Positions 1 through 8,323 are shown, numbered from the stretch's first letter. The stretch is DNA of 64,000 nt from Paenibacillus pedocola (GCF_031599675.1 NZ_CP134223.1:3782001-3846000), one strand, 5' to 3'. Made by a program: numbers and translations. The notes: generated by a model not told the origin, from the letters alone.

Positions 1-49
1 AACTGTAGGTCACACGGGGGACAAACTCGATTTCTTAGTTGGAGTGTGA

Positions 50-649
50 TTGATCTTGGAAGAACTTTTGTTTCAATTCCCTAAGACGGCATTAATCGTA
101 ATCGACTTGCAGAAGTGGCTTGGAACCCAGTATGCCCCTCACTCGGCAGAGCAAGTCGTCACCCGCGCCGCCACTATGGTTCAAGCATTCCGTGAGGCAG
201 GCGCATTTGTTGGGCTTGTTCGCGTATCCACGAAAGACTTCAAAGATATGCCTCGTCCGTTGCTGGATCAGGCCCCCCCAACCTTCAATCTGGTGCCTGG
301 ATGGGATGAAATTGTACCCGAGATCGGAGTCACTGACACCGATCATTTAATTACCAAGCGCCAATGGGGAGCATTTTACGGAACGGACTTGGATCTGCAG
401 TTACGCCGGCGGGGCATCACGACGATCGTGCTTTGCGGCATTGCCTCTGGTATCGGCGTAGATACCACTGCGCGTGAAGCCTTCGCTCATGGGTATCAGG
501 TAGTTTTTGCGACAGATGCCATGACCGGCTTCAGCGAGGAGGAACATGAACACGTAATTAAGGCCATATTCCCGCGTATTGGCAGAATCCGCTCGACCGA
601 GGACATTCTTGCTTGCGCCGCGCTTCAATCTTATCCGGCATCTTTATAA
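50..649 (+). CDS. Isochorismatase-fold hydrolase lacking the usual nucleophilic Cys
   Basis: The 199-residue protein has the cysteine-hydrolase/isochorismatase fold. D19 (in VIDLQ) and K103 (in TKRQWGAF) match the conserved Asp and Lys. In the segment [15 protein letters not shown] the position that holds Cys in nicotinamidase-like amidases is G136. This resembles true isochorismatases of the EntB/PhzD type, which also lack the nucleophile, so vinyl-ether or other non-amidase chemistry is possible; the substrate is unknown. The start is TTG behind GGAG at 41-44; a second TTG lies two codons further in. No siderophore or phenazine genes are nearby, so the pathway is not indicated. Confidence 0.8.
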   Translation: MILEELLFQFPKTALIVIDLQKWLGTQYAPHSAEQVVTRAATMVQAFREAGAFVGLVRVSTKDFKDMPRPLLDQAPPTFNLVPGWDEIVPEIGVTDTDHLITKRQWGAFYGTDLDLQLRRRGITTIVLCGIASGIGVDTTAREAFAHGYQVVFATDAMTGFSEEEHEHVIKAIFPRIGRIRSTEDILACAALQSYPASL

Positions 650-675
650 CGGAGCGGTAAAAATCTATTAAGAAA

Positions 676-713
676 GGCTGTGACAGGCAACTTGCTCCTA
701 ACCTTTCACAGCC
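676..713 (+). terminator. Possible weak terminator after the hydrolase gene
   Basis: GGCTGTGA at 676-683 pairs with TCACAGCC at 706-713, followed by CTCTCTC rather than a clean T-run. It lies 27 bases after the stop codon. The rest of 714-871 shows no gene or clear signal. Confidence 0.4.
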
Positions 714-871
714 CTCTCTCCCAGTCCGACGTATCTTTTCTACTCTTCATCACTTTTTACCAAAAATTCTTCGTCATTTGTAATATGGTTTACCGCAATA
801 AATCTTCACCGTGAAAAAGTCCGTTTCACCAGTAACTCCATCAGCTGACATTTCACTATTATCCCTCTCAC

Positions 872-911
872 AAAAAAAGACCCGAGCAGCCATCCACCGG
901 CTCCTCGGGTC
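872..911 (-). terminator. Intrinsic terminator of the beta-galactosidase gene
   Basis: GACCCGAG (879-886) pairs with CTCGGGTC (904-911), and on the minus strand the stem is followed by a run of seven T. It lies just past the stop of the GH42 gene. Confidence 0.85.
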
Positions 912-920
912 CCTCATCTC

Positions 921-2993
921 TTACTTCGCTTTGCGTTTCAGCATGGCCAGGCCATTGACCGGCAGTTCCAGCTCAGCAGGAACCTCTGCGCCGGATTCCA
1001 GATCGGTATAACCGCGTCCGTCCAGCTTGACCGTCTGTACATCACCGCTGAAATTCTGCACGAAAATATACTCATGCTCGCCGTCTGTGCGCAGCTGTGC
1101 GGTTACTCCCACAGGCAGATCAGACTCCAGGGTACGGGTGATTCCTGCCTTGGCAGTGATCGCCGCATACAGCTCCACGTAGAACGCCAGGTCTTTGACA
1201 CGTGTAGCCAGATGGTACGCCTCACCTGCACCAAGCTTGTTCAGGGTCAGCGCCGGGCGGCCGGCATAGAAGTCGCTGCGGTAATGGCCAAGCGCCTCTG
1301 CGCCTTCCAGATGAATCAGCTCCGCAATTTCATGCGCATCGTAGTCACCGGACAGATTCAGAACATTTCCGCTTTCCAGCACCAGTCCGTTGAGATCGCG
1401 GCTATGCAGACCTTCGGTCTCTTCAGCCCAGATACCCAGCGTCTTGCGCAGCGGGCCAGGGAAGCCTCCGAGATGACAAAGATCAGTCTCACCGACAACT
1501 CCTGACCAGTAGGTAGCCAGGAACGTACCGCCCTGTTCTACATACTGTTCAATCCGCTGCCCGTTCTCTTCACTGATCAGATACAGCATCGGTGCAATGA
1601 CCAGCTTATAGCGGGACAGATCATCCCCGGAGCCGATCATATCGACTGCAATGCCCTGCTCCCACAGCGCACGATAGTGCTGCAGTACAGTCTCTTCATA
1701 TTTCAGGCCGGAATTGCGGATACCCTGGGCATCCTTAACCGCCCAGCGGTTATCCCAGTCATACAGGATTGCTGTTTCGGCAGGTGTCGAAGTTCCGACT
1801 ACTTCAGTTAAACCGGCCAGAATCTGGCCCACTTCGGCCACATCCTTGAACACCCGGGTCTCGCCATGACCGCTGTGATCGAGTACGGCACCGTGGAACT
1901 TCTCGCTGGAGCCGCGGCTTTTACGCCACTGGAAGTACTGCACGGAATCCGACCCATGTGCAACCGCCTGCAGGGATGACAGCTTATGCATACCCGGCCG
2001 CTTCAGCTTGCTGACCGACTGCCAGTTCGTGAGTGATGGCGTGCTCTCCATGAGCAGGAACGGCTTATGCTTGAAGCTGCGGAAGAGATCATGGTGCATC
2101 GCTGTCCAGGCGGCCAGCCGGGCATCGTCGCCGTCCTCGGTGTAACCCCAGTCCGGATAGGCATCCCAGGAAACCACATCCAGAATTTTGGCCAGCTCAC
2201 GGTAATCAATACCGTCGATCATGTGCATATTGGTTGTAACCGGCAGATCCGGGTTGTAATCCCGTACCGAAACAATTTCATGACGGCAGAAATCAATCGT
2301 CCGCTCACTGACAAACCGCCGCCAGTCGAGGTTCAGGCCGTGTACCTGAGTCTCACCATGCGGAGCCGGGGAATCAATCTGCTCCCATGAAGTGTACGTA
2401 TGGCTCCAGAAGGTTGCCCACCAGGCATGATTAAGCTCATCGAGGCTGCCCTTGTATTTGACCTTCAGCCATTCCCTGAACGCATTCTGGCAGAGATCAC
2501 AGTGGCATTCGCCGCCGAACTCATTGGAAATATGCCAGCCGATGACCGCCGGATGATTCGCATAACGCTCCGCCAGCTTGGCGTTGATCAGCGCTGTCTT
2601 TTCCCGGTAGACCGGTGAAGTGTAACAGTGGTTATGGCGGAAGCCGTGCAGATTGCGGACACGGTTCCGTTCGACACGCAGCACCTCAGGATATTTCTCA
2701 GACATCCAGGCCGGACGCGCACCGCTTGGAGTCGCCAGGAAGGCATAAATGCCATTCTCTGCAAAGGAATTCAGTACATTATCCAGCCATTCAAACGTGA
2801 ACACGCCTTCTTCCGGCTCCAGTGATACCCAGGAGAAAATACCAACAGACATTACATTACAGCCTGCCAGCTTCATCAGCCGGATGTCCTCACGGAGAAC
2901 TTCCGGGTATCTTAGCCATTGCTCAGGATTATAGTCGGCTCCGTGCAGCATCACGGGAACCTTGCTGCTGAATGCAGGGGATTTGAGACTCAT
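921..2993 (-). CDS. GH42 beta-galactosidase
   Basis: This 690-residue protein is a full-length glycoside hydrolase family 42 enzyme that removes terminal beta-galactose from oligosaccharides. N157-E158 in WHISNEFGG is the acid/base, and E316 in LLMEST is the expected nucleophile. C123, C163, C165 and C168 match the zinc cluster of many GH42 enzymes. There is no signal peptide, so it should be cytoplasmic, acting on imported di- or oligosaccharides. A purine-rich GAGAGGAT lies upstream of the ATG. It is divergent from an AraC-type regulator, a common arrangement for induction by sugar, but no transporter gene adjoins it. Natural substrates could be galactan or arabinogalactan fragments; this cannot be told from the sequence. 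Confidence 0.93.
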   Translation of the reverse strand: MSLKSPAFSSKVPVMLHGADYNPEQWLRYPEVLREDIRLMKLAGCNVMSVGIFSWVSLEPEEGVFTFEWLDNVLNSFAENGIYAFLATPSGARPAWMSEKYPEVLRVERNRVRNLHGFRHNHCYTSPVYREKTALINAKLAERYANHPAVIGWHISNEFGGECHCDLCQNAFREWLKVKYKGSLDELNHAWWATFWSHTYTSWEQIDSPAPHGETQVHGLNLDWRRFVSERTIDFCRHEIVSVRDYNPDLPVTTNMHMIDGIDYRELAKILDVVSWDAYPDWGYTEDGDDARLAAWTAMHHDLFRSFKHKPFLLMESTPSLTNWQSVSKLKRPGMHKLSSLQAVAHGSDSVQYFQWRKSRGSSEKFHGAVLDHSGHGETRVFKDVAEVGQILAGLTEVVGTSTPAETAILYDWDNRWAVKDAQGIRNSGLKYEETVLQHYRALWEQGIAVDMIGSGDDLSRYKLVIAPMLYLISEENGQRIEQYVEQGGTFLATYWSGVVGETDLCHLGGFPGPLRKTLGIWAEETEGLHSRDLNGLVLESGNVLNLSGDYDAHEIAELIHLEGAEALGHYRSDFYAGRPALTLNKLGAGEAYHLATRVKDLAFYVELYAAITAKAGITRTLESDLPVGVTAQLRTDGEHEYIFVQNFSGDVQTVKLDGRGYTDLESGAEVPAELELPVNGLAMLKRKAK

Positions 2994-3119
2994 AATTGTA
3001 TATTCATCCTCTCATTATCTTCCATGTCAGGATGGGACTTTTCTCTGATTGATATCATACAGAGGTCCTGTCCATTTCACGGATATTCATTTATACTATT
3101 TATAATATAGGATAAAGGT

Positions 3120-3135
3120 TTCCTAACTGTAGGAA
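3120..3135. promoter_or_regulatory. Inverted repeat in the GH42/AraC divergent region
   Basis: TTCCTA-ACTG-TAGGAA is a perfect 6-bp dyad between the divergent GH42 and AraC genes. The surrounding 3085-3120 is very AT-rich and probably carries promoter elements, though no -35/-10 pair is convincing. The dyad is a candidate operator for the adjacent AraC protein. Confidence 0.4.
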
Positions 3136-3180
3136 TAATCTCGCGATTACATAGTACAAAATGAATATGAGGTGAATATT

Positions 3181-4047
3181 ATGCTGCCTTTCTCCCTGGT
3201 GGAGCTGCCCCGCAATTCTGATGAATTTCCGCTCTATCCCTACTCGGTCGGCCGCCACATCCAATACCATCACGTCCGTCCTTCCGGGTTCCCTGTGCAT
3301 CAGATTTTCCTGATCCGCAGCGGCAGCGGGCTGTTCCGCGACCTTACGGACGGCACCGAGACACTGCTGACTCCCGGCATGGTCTTTGCCTATCCGCCAG
3401 ACCGGGGGCATGAATATTATCCGCTGTCCCACGAGCCTTGGATTGTCGGGTTTATCGGCTTGATGGGCAGCCAGTCCGGACCTGTACTTGAGGGGCTGCG
3501 CCTGCTGCCCTCCGAGCCCTTTCTAACCGGACGGTTCGAAGAATGCTGGGAGGCCATCGCGGAAATCTGGCATACCGTGGACAAGCATAGTGCCGCGCGT
3601 CTGGATGAGCAGACCATGCAGGAGCTGTCTGTTACACTGTACAGGCTGCTGCTGAAGCTTCGGCGCAGTGAATACGGCGACAGTCATGCTAACCGTCCGG
3701 AGGCCGAAACGGTCCGGAACGAGGCACTGCAAAAGGCCGTCCGCCTGATTAACGAGCATTTTACCGAACCGCTGCTGATCGCCAATCTTGCTGCCGCCGT
3801 CGGTTATTCCGTGCAGCATTTCCAGCGCCTGTTCCTGCAGGAATACGGTGTCACTCCGCATAAATATCTGCAGAACCTGCGGCTGCAGCGCGCGCTGCAA
3901 ATGATTACCGAAAGCCCGGAACGGCCGGTGCAGGATCTCGCGCTGAACGTCGGCATGGAGACCAATTATTTCATCCGCGTCTTCCGTAAGACTTACGGCT
4001 GTACGCCGGGCGTCATGCGGAGCCGGCTGGGTGGTGAGCGAATTTGA
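3181..4047 (+). CDS. AraC-family transcriptional regulator
   Basis: This is a 288-residue AraC/XylS regulator. The N-terminal ~120 residues form a cupin-type effector domain (HQIFLIRSGSG...GMVFAYPPDRGHEY), and the last ~100 residues hold the two helix-turn-helix units, ending in the typical VGMETNYFIRVFRKTYGCTP. The start at ATG 3181 is preferred over GTG 3172 because GAGGTG at 3169-3174 is the ribosome site for the ATG. It is divergent from the GH42 beta-galactosidase and probably activates it in response to a sugar. No membrane segment is visible. Confidence 0.88.
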   Translation: MLPFSLVELPRNSDEFPLYPYSVGRHIQYHHVRPSGFPVHQIFLIRSGSGLFRDLTDGTETLLTPGMVFAYPPDRGHEYYPLSHEPWIVGFIGLMGSQSGPVLEGLRLLPSEPFLTGRFEECWEAIAEIWHTVDKHSAARLDEQTMQELSVTLYRLLLKLRRSEYGDSHANRPEAETVRNEALQKAVRLINEHFTEPLLIANLAAAVGYSVQHFQRLFLQEYGVTPHKYLQNLRLQRALQMITESPERPVQDLALNVGMETNYFIRVFRKTYGCTPGVMRSRLGGERI

Positions 4048-4071
4048 AGGAGTTATTAGGGCTGAGGGGAT

Positions 4072-4224
4072 CTAACAGGTTCTCCTCTTTAATTCATTTA
4101 CAACGGGCTGTACGGGAGACTGAAGAGACTGAAGAGACTGAAGAGACAGCAGTACTGTCTGAATGTGCTCAATAGGCTCAGGGCTCCGGTCCTTCAGCTT
4201 TAATAGCAGATGATTTACTATCAT
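4072..4224 (-). pseudogene. Truncated Dabb-type (stress-responsive barrel) ORF, 50 codons
   Basis: Good translation signals (AGGTGA, 8-base spacing, ATG) open a 50-codon frame beginning MIVNHLLLKLKDRSPEPIEH. This looks like the first ~30 residues of a Dabb-domain protein, which normally runs to about 95-100 residues. After residue ~28 the frame enters a repeat giving LQS three times, then stops after NELKRRTC. It is the last frame behind the SDR and NTF2-like genes on the same strand. I read it as a remnant whose C-terminal two thirds is lost; a real 50-residue peptide cannot be excluded. The family match is from memory of the motif, not a search. Confidence 0.5.
4116..4142. repeat. Three tandem copies of a 9-bp unit
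   Basis: GAGACTGAA is repeated three times without mismatch, followed by a diverged fourth unit GAGACAGCA. The unit is a multiple of three and so encodes repeated LQS in the minus-strand Dabb-like frame. It looks like slippage expansion. Confidence 0.85.
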
Positions 4225-4251
4225 TGTTAGGTTCACCTCGTTTTTATCTGA

Positions 4252-4626
4252 TCAGTGTTTGTCTGCTTGTCCTGATTCTTTAGACAGCCGAATCGCAAGC
4301 TGCTTAATCTTATGCTTACGGATCTGAAAATAAAAATCCAAATAGAGAGGGTCCGGGAGGCCGGTTTTGTCAAAAACCCCGTCAACCTTAAAAACCACTA
4401 TGGTTTCTTCCTCCTGCTGTTTATCCTGCTTGGGTTCAAGCGTTATGCCAGCAGCAAAGTGATGATCGGCACTCCATTTTTTTATAGCAGTTTTGCCAGC
4501 CCACTCTTTGCCTTCATCGAACACAAGTGCATCTTCCGAAAAGCAGTCGATATAAGCATCCGGATCGGGTTTATTGGCAGCGGCTATAAAATCTTGTATA
4601 ACCTGCGGAAGGAGATTAGGCTCCAT
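4252..4626 (-). CDS. NTF2-like / SnoaL-type small protein
   Basis: The 124-residue protein opens with VIQDFIAAANKPDPDAYIDCFSEDA-type sequence, the hallmark of the SnoaL/nuclear transport factor 2 cone fold used by small isomerases, hydrolases and binding proteins. It ends with a beta-rich segment (LYLDFYFQIRKHKIKQLAIRL). It follows the SDR gene by 24 bases on the same strand behind AAGGGG, so the two are probably co-transcribed and may act on one small molecule. Catalytic residues cannot be assigned with confidence. Confidence 0.75.
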   Translation of the reverse strand: MEPNLLPQVIQDFIAAANKPDPDAYIDCFSEDALVFDEGKEWAGKTAIKKWSADHHFAAGITLEPKQDKQQEEETIVVFKVDGVFDKTGLPDPLYLDFYFQIRKHKIKQLAIRLSKESGQADKH

Positions 4627-4650
4627 AAGATCAACCCCTTTGTAATTTCG

Positions 4651-5451
4651 TTAAACGGTGCGGATGGTTCCCCCGTCAATGACATATTCACAGCCAGTAA
4701 TATAAGAGGCTCTGCTTGAAGCAAGGAAGGCGGCGAGCTCGGCAACCTCCTCAGGTTTGGCCGGACGGCCGAGAGGAATGCCGCCTAGTTCGTCCATTAA
4801 CTGCTGGCGGGCAGCTGTATAGTCCGTTCCGGCTTGTTCAGCCATTCTCCCAATTAAGCGTTCCGCCGCTTCCGTTTCGGTAAATCCCGGCGCGAGTGCG
4901 TTGATTCTAATCCCCATAGGGCCAAAATGGGTCGCCAGGTTTTTACTGTAGTTAACGAGCGCAGCTTTGGCAGCCGAATAAGGCATGGTCATGTTGCCGG
5001 GATGCTTACGTTGAATAGAGGAGATATGGACAATCACTCCGCTTTGCTGTTTAGCCATGTAAGGCAAAAAACCGCGATCAAGCCGGACGGAAGAAAACAG
5101 GTTGGCATTAAACGTCGTTTGCCAATCTTCATCTGTTTGAGCTAAAGCTCCTGCTGTACTTGCCCAGGAACCTCCCACATTGTTAATCAAAATATCTAGA
5201 CCGCCGAGCTTTTGGGTCGTTTCCTGAACAATATGATCCACGCCTTCCGGAAGGCTCACATCGGCCTGAATGAACCCTACCCCCTCCGGTAATGCTTCGG
5301 GCATGGATCTTGCCGTAGCTATAACTTCAGCTCCCGCTGCATGCAGACGCTTTACGATCGCGAGGCCGATCCCCCGGGTTCCGCCGGTCACAAGTGCTCT
5401 TTTACCTGCAAATTCTTTGCTCATATCCAATAAGTACGGGCTGTTATTCAT
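4651..5451 (-). CDS. Short-chain dehydrogenase/reductase
   Basis: This 266-residue classical SDR carries the cofactor motif TGGTRGIG at 22-29, NNVGG near 90-94, and a catalytic S145, Y158 and K162 (YSAAK). The C-terminal CEYVIDGG motif is also typical. It is an NAD(P)-dependent oxidoreductase of unknown substrate. AAGGAGGA lies 12 bases upstream of the first ATG; a second ATG at codon 10 gives MSKEFAGKRALVTGG and is an alternative start. It heads a small operon with the NTF2-like gene and is next to a WYL-type regulator on the same strand. Confidence 0.88.
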   Translation of the reverse strand: MNNSPYLLDMSKEFAGKRALVTGGTRGIGLAIVKRLHAAGAEVIATARSMPEALPEGVGFIQADVSLPEGVDHIVQETTQKLGGLDILINNVGGSWASTAGALAQTDEDWQTTFNANLFSSVRLDRGFLPYMAKQQSGVIVHISSIQRKHPGNMTMPYSAAKAALVNYSKNLATHFGPMGIRINALAPGFTETEAAERLIGRMAEQAGTDYTAARQQLMDELGGIPLGRPAKPEEVAELAAFLASSRASYITGCEYVIDGGTIRTV

Positions 5452-5528
5452 CTTCTGCTGAATCCTCCTTGGTATGTTTTGAATACAAGGCTAGTTTAAT
5501 CAACAGAACCTGACAGCTGCGTGTCCAG

Positions 5529-6461
5529 TTATCTTAAATATTTTTTGGCCATTTTGGCCGTGCGGGTTTTCATCTCCAGCCTGACAGCCCCCGGCTCCAT
5601 AACCTCCAGTAAATCTCCATAGGAAAGAAGATATTGAATAAGCCATTCTCCGGAAGGCATATCAGTCGTGATCCGGAAAGATCCGTCTTCCTGTTTCAAA
5701 ATGTCCTCTTCCCTAAACTCATCCACGATGCGATAGGCTCCTGCCGGATCTATTTTTAATACCAGAGGGATTCTAGGCATTTCATTAACCTTAATTTCTT
5801 CACGGTAAGTCCCGGAAGACTCCATCCACTCCTGCTGAGGCTCCAAGAAATGGGCACCGTCCCCCTCTATAAGCCGTACATTCGACATCCTGGTAATCTT
5901 AAAGGTTCTTAGAGCAGCTTTTTCAAAGCTGTAGGCCTCCACGTACCAGGCTCTATCCTTAAACAGCAGTTTCAGTGGTGCGGCTCTCCGGCTCTTTTGT
6001 TCCCCGGCCCCGTCCAAGTAGGTAAACGAAATCACTTTGCGCTCCAAAATAGCCTGTTTCAGCAATGGGTATAGTTCTTTTTGTTTTAGCCCGCTTCCCC
6101 ATGGGGAGAAATCGACTTCAATCCAGCTGGTACTATTTTTCCTGAACAAGCTGCTCAGCTTTGAGAAGACCTCGCCGGAATCAGGCAATCGGGCTGCGGA
6201 AAAGCTTTGCAGGGCAAACAGGATTTCATCCTGCTCCTTGTCGGTAAGCAATGATTTGTTCAAGACAAACCTGTCTGTAAGGGAAATGCCGCCGCCTTTT
6301 CCTTGGCTCGTATAGACCGGAATTCCAGCCTGGCTCAAAGCTTCAACGTCCCTGTAGACCGTTCTGACAGACACCTCGAACCGTTCAGCCAGCTCCGGTG
6401 CCGTGACAGTCCCCTTTTCCAATAAAATGTAAGTCATTTGAAGTAATCTGCTAATTTGCAT
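5529..6461 (-). CDS. YafY-type HTH/WYL-domain transcriptional regulator
   Basis: The 310-residue protein has an N-terminal winged HTH_11 domain (residues 1-60, with VSVRTVYRDVEALSQAGIP), a central WYL domain (~135-205, containing AWYVEAYS) and a C-terminal WCX segment. WYL domains sense small ligands or nucleic acids, and YafY proteins often regulate a neighbouring oxidoreductase or glyoxalase. The start is firm: GAGGTGA lies five bases before the ATG. The SDR/NTF2-like pair lies just downstream on the same strand and is a plausible target. Confidence 0.85.
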   Translation of the reverse strand: MQISRLLQMTYILLEKGTVTAPELAERFEVSVRTVYRDVEALSQAGIPVYTSQGKGGGISLTDRFVLNKSLLTDKEQDEILFALQSFSAARLPDSGEVFSKLSSLFRKNSTSWIEVDFSPWGSGLKQKELYPLLKQAILERKVISFTYLDGAGEQKSRRAAPLKLLFKDRAWYVEAYSFEKAALRTFKITRMSNVRLIEGDGAHFLEPQQEWMESSGTYREEIKVNEMPRIPLVLKIDPAGAYRIVDEFREEDILKQEDGSFRITTDMPSGEWLIQYLLSYGDLLEVMEPGAVRLEMKTRTAKMAKKYLR

Positions 6462-6486
6462 TCGCTCACCTCTTGGTTTCAGTATA

Positions 6487-6518
6487 AATAAAAAAACTTG
6501 ACAAGATTATGTCAAGTT
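6487..6518 (-). promoter_or_regulatory. Promoter and 9-bp dyad ahead of the WYL regulator
   Basis: AACTTGACA (6495-6503) and TGTCAAGTT (6510-6518) form a perfect 9-bp inverted repeat with a six-base loop. The right arm supplies a consensus -35 TTGACA on the minus strand, with TTTATT 17 bases downstream at 6492-6487 as the -10. An operator covering the -35 would fit autoregulation. On the minus strand the dyad is also followed by a T-run, so a weak terminator is the alternative reading. Confidence 0.5.
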
Positions 6519-6669
6519 AAGATCGAGCGTTAGTTGAACCATACCCGTAAGTGAAGCAGAGAATTATGAAAGCGATTTAATATTTTATCGTATTATTTTT
6601 CACCTGCACTAAGATTTTACAATGATAGCTAAATAGTGTATGCCTAACGACACTTTAGGAGGTAATATA

Positions 6670-6744
6670 ATGAACAAGTACGACGAAGCCATGAAGCTGC
6701 TGGAAGAACAAGTGGGTAACAAGGAGTTTATGATTTATATATAA
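6670..6744 (+). pseudogene. 24-codon ORF with strong RBS, probably a gene remnant
   Basis: AGGAGG at 6657-6662 is followed seven bases later by ATG and a 24-codon frame, MNKYDEAMKLLEEQVGNKEF..., that ends abruptly in MIYI. The opening reminds me of the N-terminus of pyridoxamine-5'-phosphate-oxidase-like general stress proteins. I take it as the intact start of a gene whose body was deleted. A genuine small peptide is the alternative. The family suggestion is weak. Confidence 0.35.
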
Positions 6745-6755
6745 CTCCTCCTGGT

Positions 6756-7406
6756 TCAGGATACCCGTTCAACAGCTTGCGGTAACGTTCTTTCATATTC
6801 CTTATGTAAAACATAACGTTGCACGCCTCTCGAAAAATACACTGCATCCCTGGCATGCTTGACGGCGGTTACGCTGTTGCCTGATTTGCGTTCCATTTCT
6901 GCGAGCAGCGCTGATCTCATCCACCGCTTCTTGATGGACTCCAGATGTTCCCGCGCCTGAGCACTCTTCCCGTCCTCCACCAGTAGCGCCGTTTCGTAAT
7001 ATGCCCGGTAATCAGGATAGCGGATATACGGCACGGCTTCCTGAACAGCAGCCATATCTTTGCGGTAAAGCCCGTAAGCCGCCTTGAATGGTGCCTGTGC
7101 CGTTGCCCGCTTATATTTGCTCATCAGCTGCTCCATTATCATTTTTGCTTCGTCCTCAAGTCTGTTCGCAAACACATACTGGATATACAAGGCTGGATTC
7201 TTTTTTTGACTGCGTAAAAAGGACTCTACGCAGTCCACGCGCTTGTCCAAAGCTGCAGGATAATAGAATTGGGTTACAAAAACAATAAGGCCAGCCACCA
7301 CAGTAACCCCTATGATCCAAATTGGTGAGTAGTCATTAAGTGCCATGAATAAGACAACCACAAACAGCACGGAATAGATAAAGATGCTCCAGCGAAAGCG
7401 TTTCAT
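6756..7406 (-). CDS. Hypothetical membrane protein with two N-terminal helices
   Basis: I do not recognise a family. The 216-residue protein starts MKRFRWSIFIYSVLFVVVLF, giving one transmembrane helix at about 5-23 and another at about 30-50, followed by a ~165-residue soluble, helix-rich domain with a TPR-like feel (KYKRATAQ...YYETALLVEDGKSAQAREHL). The start at ATG 7406 is chosen because AAGGAG lies eight bases upstream; a longer frame to 7442 has no ribosome site. It is probably a membrane-anchored helical-repeat protein, with no operon partner. Confidence 0.65.
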   Translation of the reverse strand: MKRFRWSIFIYSVLFVVVLFMALNDYSPIWIIGVTVVAGLIVFVTQFYYPAALDKRVDCVESFLRSQKKNPALYIQYVFANRLEDEAKMIMEQLMSKYKRATAQAPFKAAYGLYRKDMAAVQEAVPYIRYPDYRAYYETALLVEDGKSAQAREHLESIKKRWMRSALLAEMERKSGNSVTAVKHARDAVYFSRGVQRYVLHKEYERTLPQAVERVS

Positions 7407-7470
7407 TATAAAACTCCTTTTAACATCATATTCAACAAGCAATTGTCTACCCTAAAATTCCATCCTCTGA

Positions 7471-8148
7471 GACGGTGCTAACCGGCGCTATAAATTCAAT
7501 ACATTTGGAAAAATTATACGTTGTTATTTCCTGACTAGTCAATGCGCTCGCGAATATCTTATCAGAGCAACGGGCTGGCTCAAAACCGTCGATAACCAAG
7601 AATTCACTGGGCCCTCCTTTCTGTTCTTGGAGAATAAGAGCATCGCCGTATAATACGCACATGATGATTACATCGGCCCCGGAACGGATTTGCTGGTATT
7701 GGATCAGAAGGGAAATACGCTGATGTCCCGGGAGAACGCAGTTTTTCTCTCACACAGTGACGGCTTCCTGTTCGTGTATCCGCTGGCCTGGGAAGACAAT
7801 TCGATCCTTATACTCCCTGCAGTCAACGAGGAGAGCAGCCCGCTCGGCAAAATCCGGTTTGACATCAGCAACGGGGCTTCCGAAGTCTTGCTGGATGAGC
7901 GGATTACTGAGCAGGCTAAAGAGGATATTTGGGAGCATGAGCGGCAGCAGAATTACTATCTTATGTCTACCCTTGCTTGGTCGCAGGACGGCAGGTTCGC
8001 GGCTTACACCTCCGGTACAGGTACAATCCTGCTGTATGACAAAAATGAAAGCACGATAGCTTTTGTCGCAGCAGGCGTTCTGCTTGGATGGATGCCGGAT
8101 GGAACACTGGCCTGGGCCGATGTTGGCGGCCATGCTTATACGTTTTGA
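7471..8148 (+). pseudogene. Beta-propeller (WD-like) protein pseudogene with in-frame stop
   Basis: A single reading frame runs from just after a TGA at 7468 to the stop at 8148, broken only by TAA at 7651-7653. The sequence on both sides reads as one protein: FLFLENKSIAV, then stop, then YAHDDYIGPGTDLLVLDQ. Downstream, LAWSQDGRFAAYTSG and ILLYDKNES are typical of WD40/YncE-like propeller blades. There is no start codon or ribosome site at the 5' end, so the N-terminus is missing too. The intact 3' piece from 7654 gives about 165 codons. Function of the ancestral protein is unknown. Confidence 0.65.
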
Positions 8149-8189
8149 GGGACAGTCAAGAATACGAGTGCATTTAAATTATAATCAAT

Positions 8190-8217
8190 TTGTACATTGA
8201 TAAATTTTCCATAATAG
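8190..8217 (+). promoter_or_regulatory. Candidate promoter of the RsgA-like/APH operon
   Basis: TTGTAC at 8190-8195 and TAATAG at 8212-8217 are separated by 16 bases. A transcript from here would carry a leader of about 300 bases before the GTPase start codon. Other -10 readings in this AT-rich stretch are possible. Confidence 0.45.
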
Positions 8218-8278
8218 GATACCTTTAAAAAAGCTTAGTGATAAGCAAGTTCCGTATACGAAAGGGGATGTGATTTTA

Positions 8279-8311
8279 ATGGCAACTACTTATATGGTGG
8301 TTTCGTCTTAG
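8279..8311 (+). CDS. Short upstream ORF (10 codons) in the leader
   Basis: AAGGGG lies about 11 bases before ATG 8279, which opens a 10-codon frame, MATTYMVVSS, ending in TAG. It sits near the 5' end of a long structured leader and directly before a series of hairpins. This is the geometry of leader peptides in ribosome-mediated attenuation. Its translation is not proven. Confidence 0.45.
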   Translation: MATTYMVVSS

Positions 8312-8323
8312 AATCGAATAGCA

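Noticed and set aside
3101..3106. TATAAT as a promoter -10 for the AraC gene
   Set aside because: No acceptable -35 at 16-18 bases upstream; the best candidate is at 19 bases and poor.
6723..6748. GGAGTT/AACTCC hairpin as a terminator
   Set aside because: Six base pairs with a long AT loop and no T-run on either strand.
7447..7662. 71-codon minus-strand frame
   Set aside because: No ribosome site; it overlaps the plus-strand propeller pseudogene, which explains the bases better.
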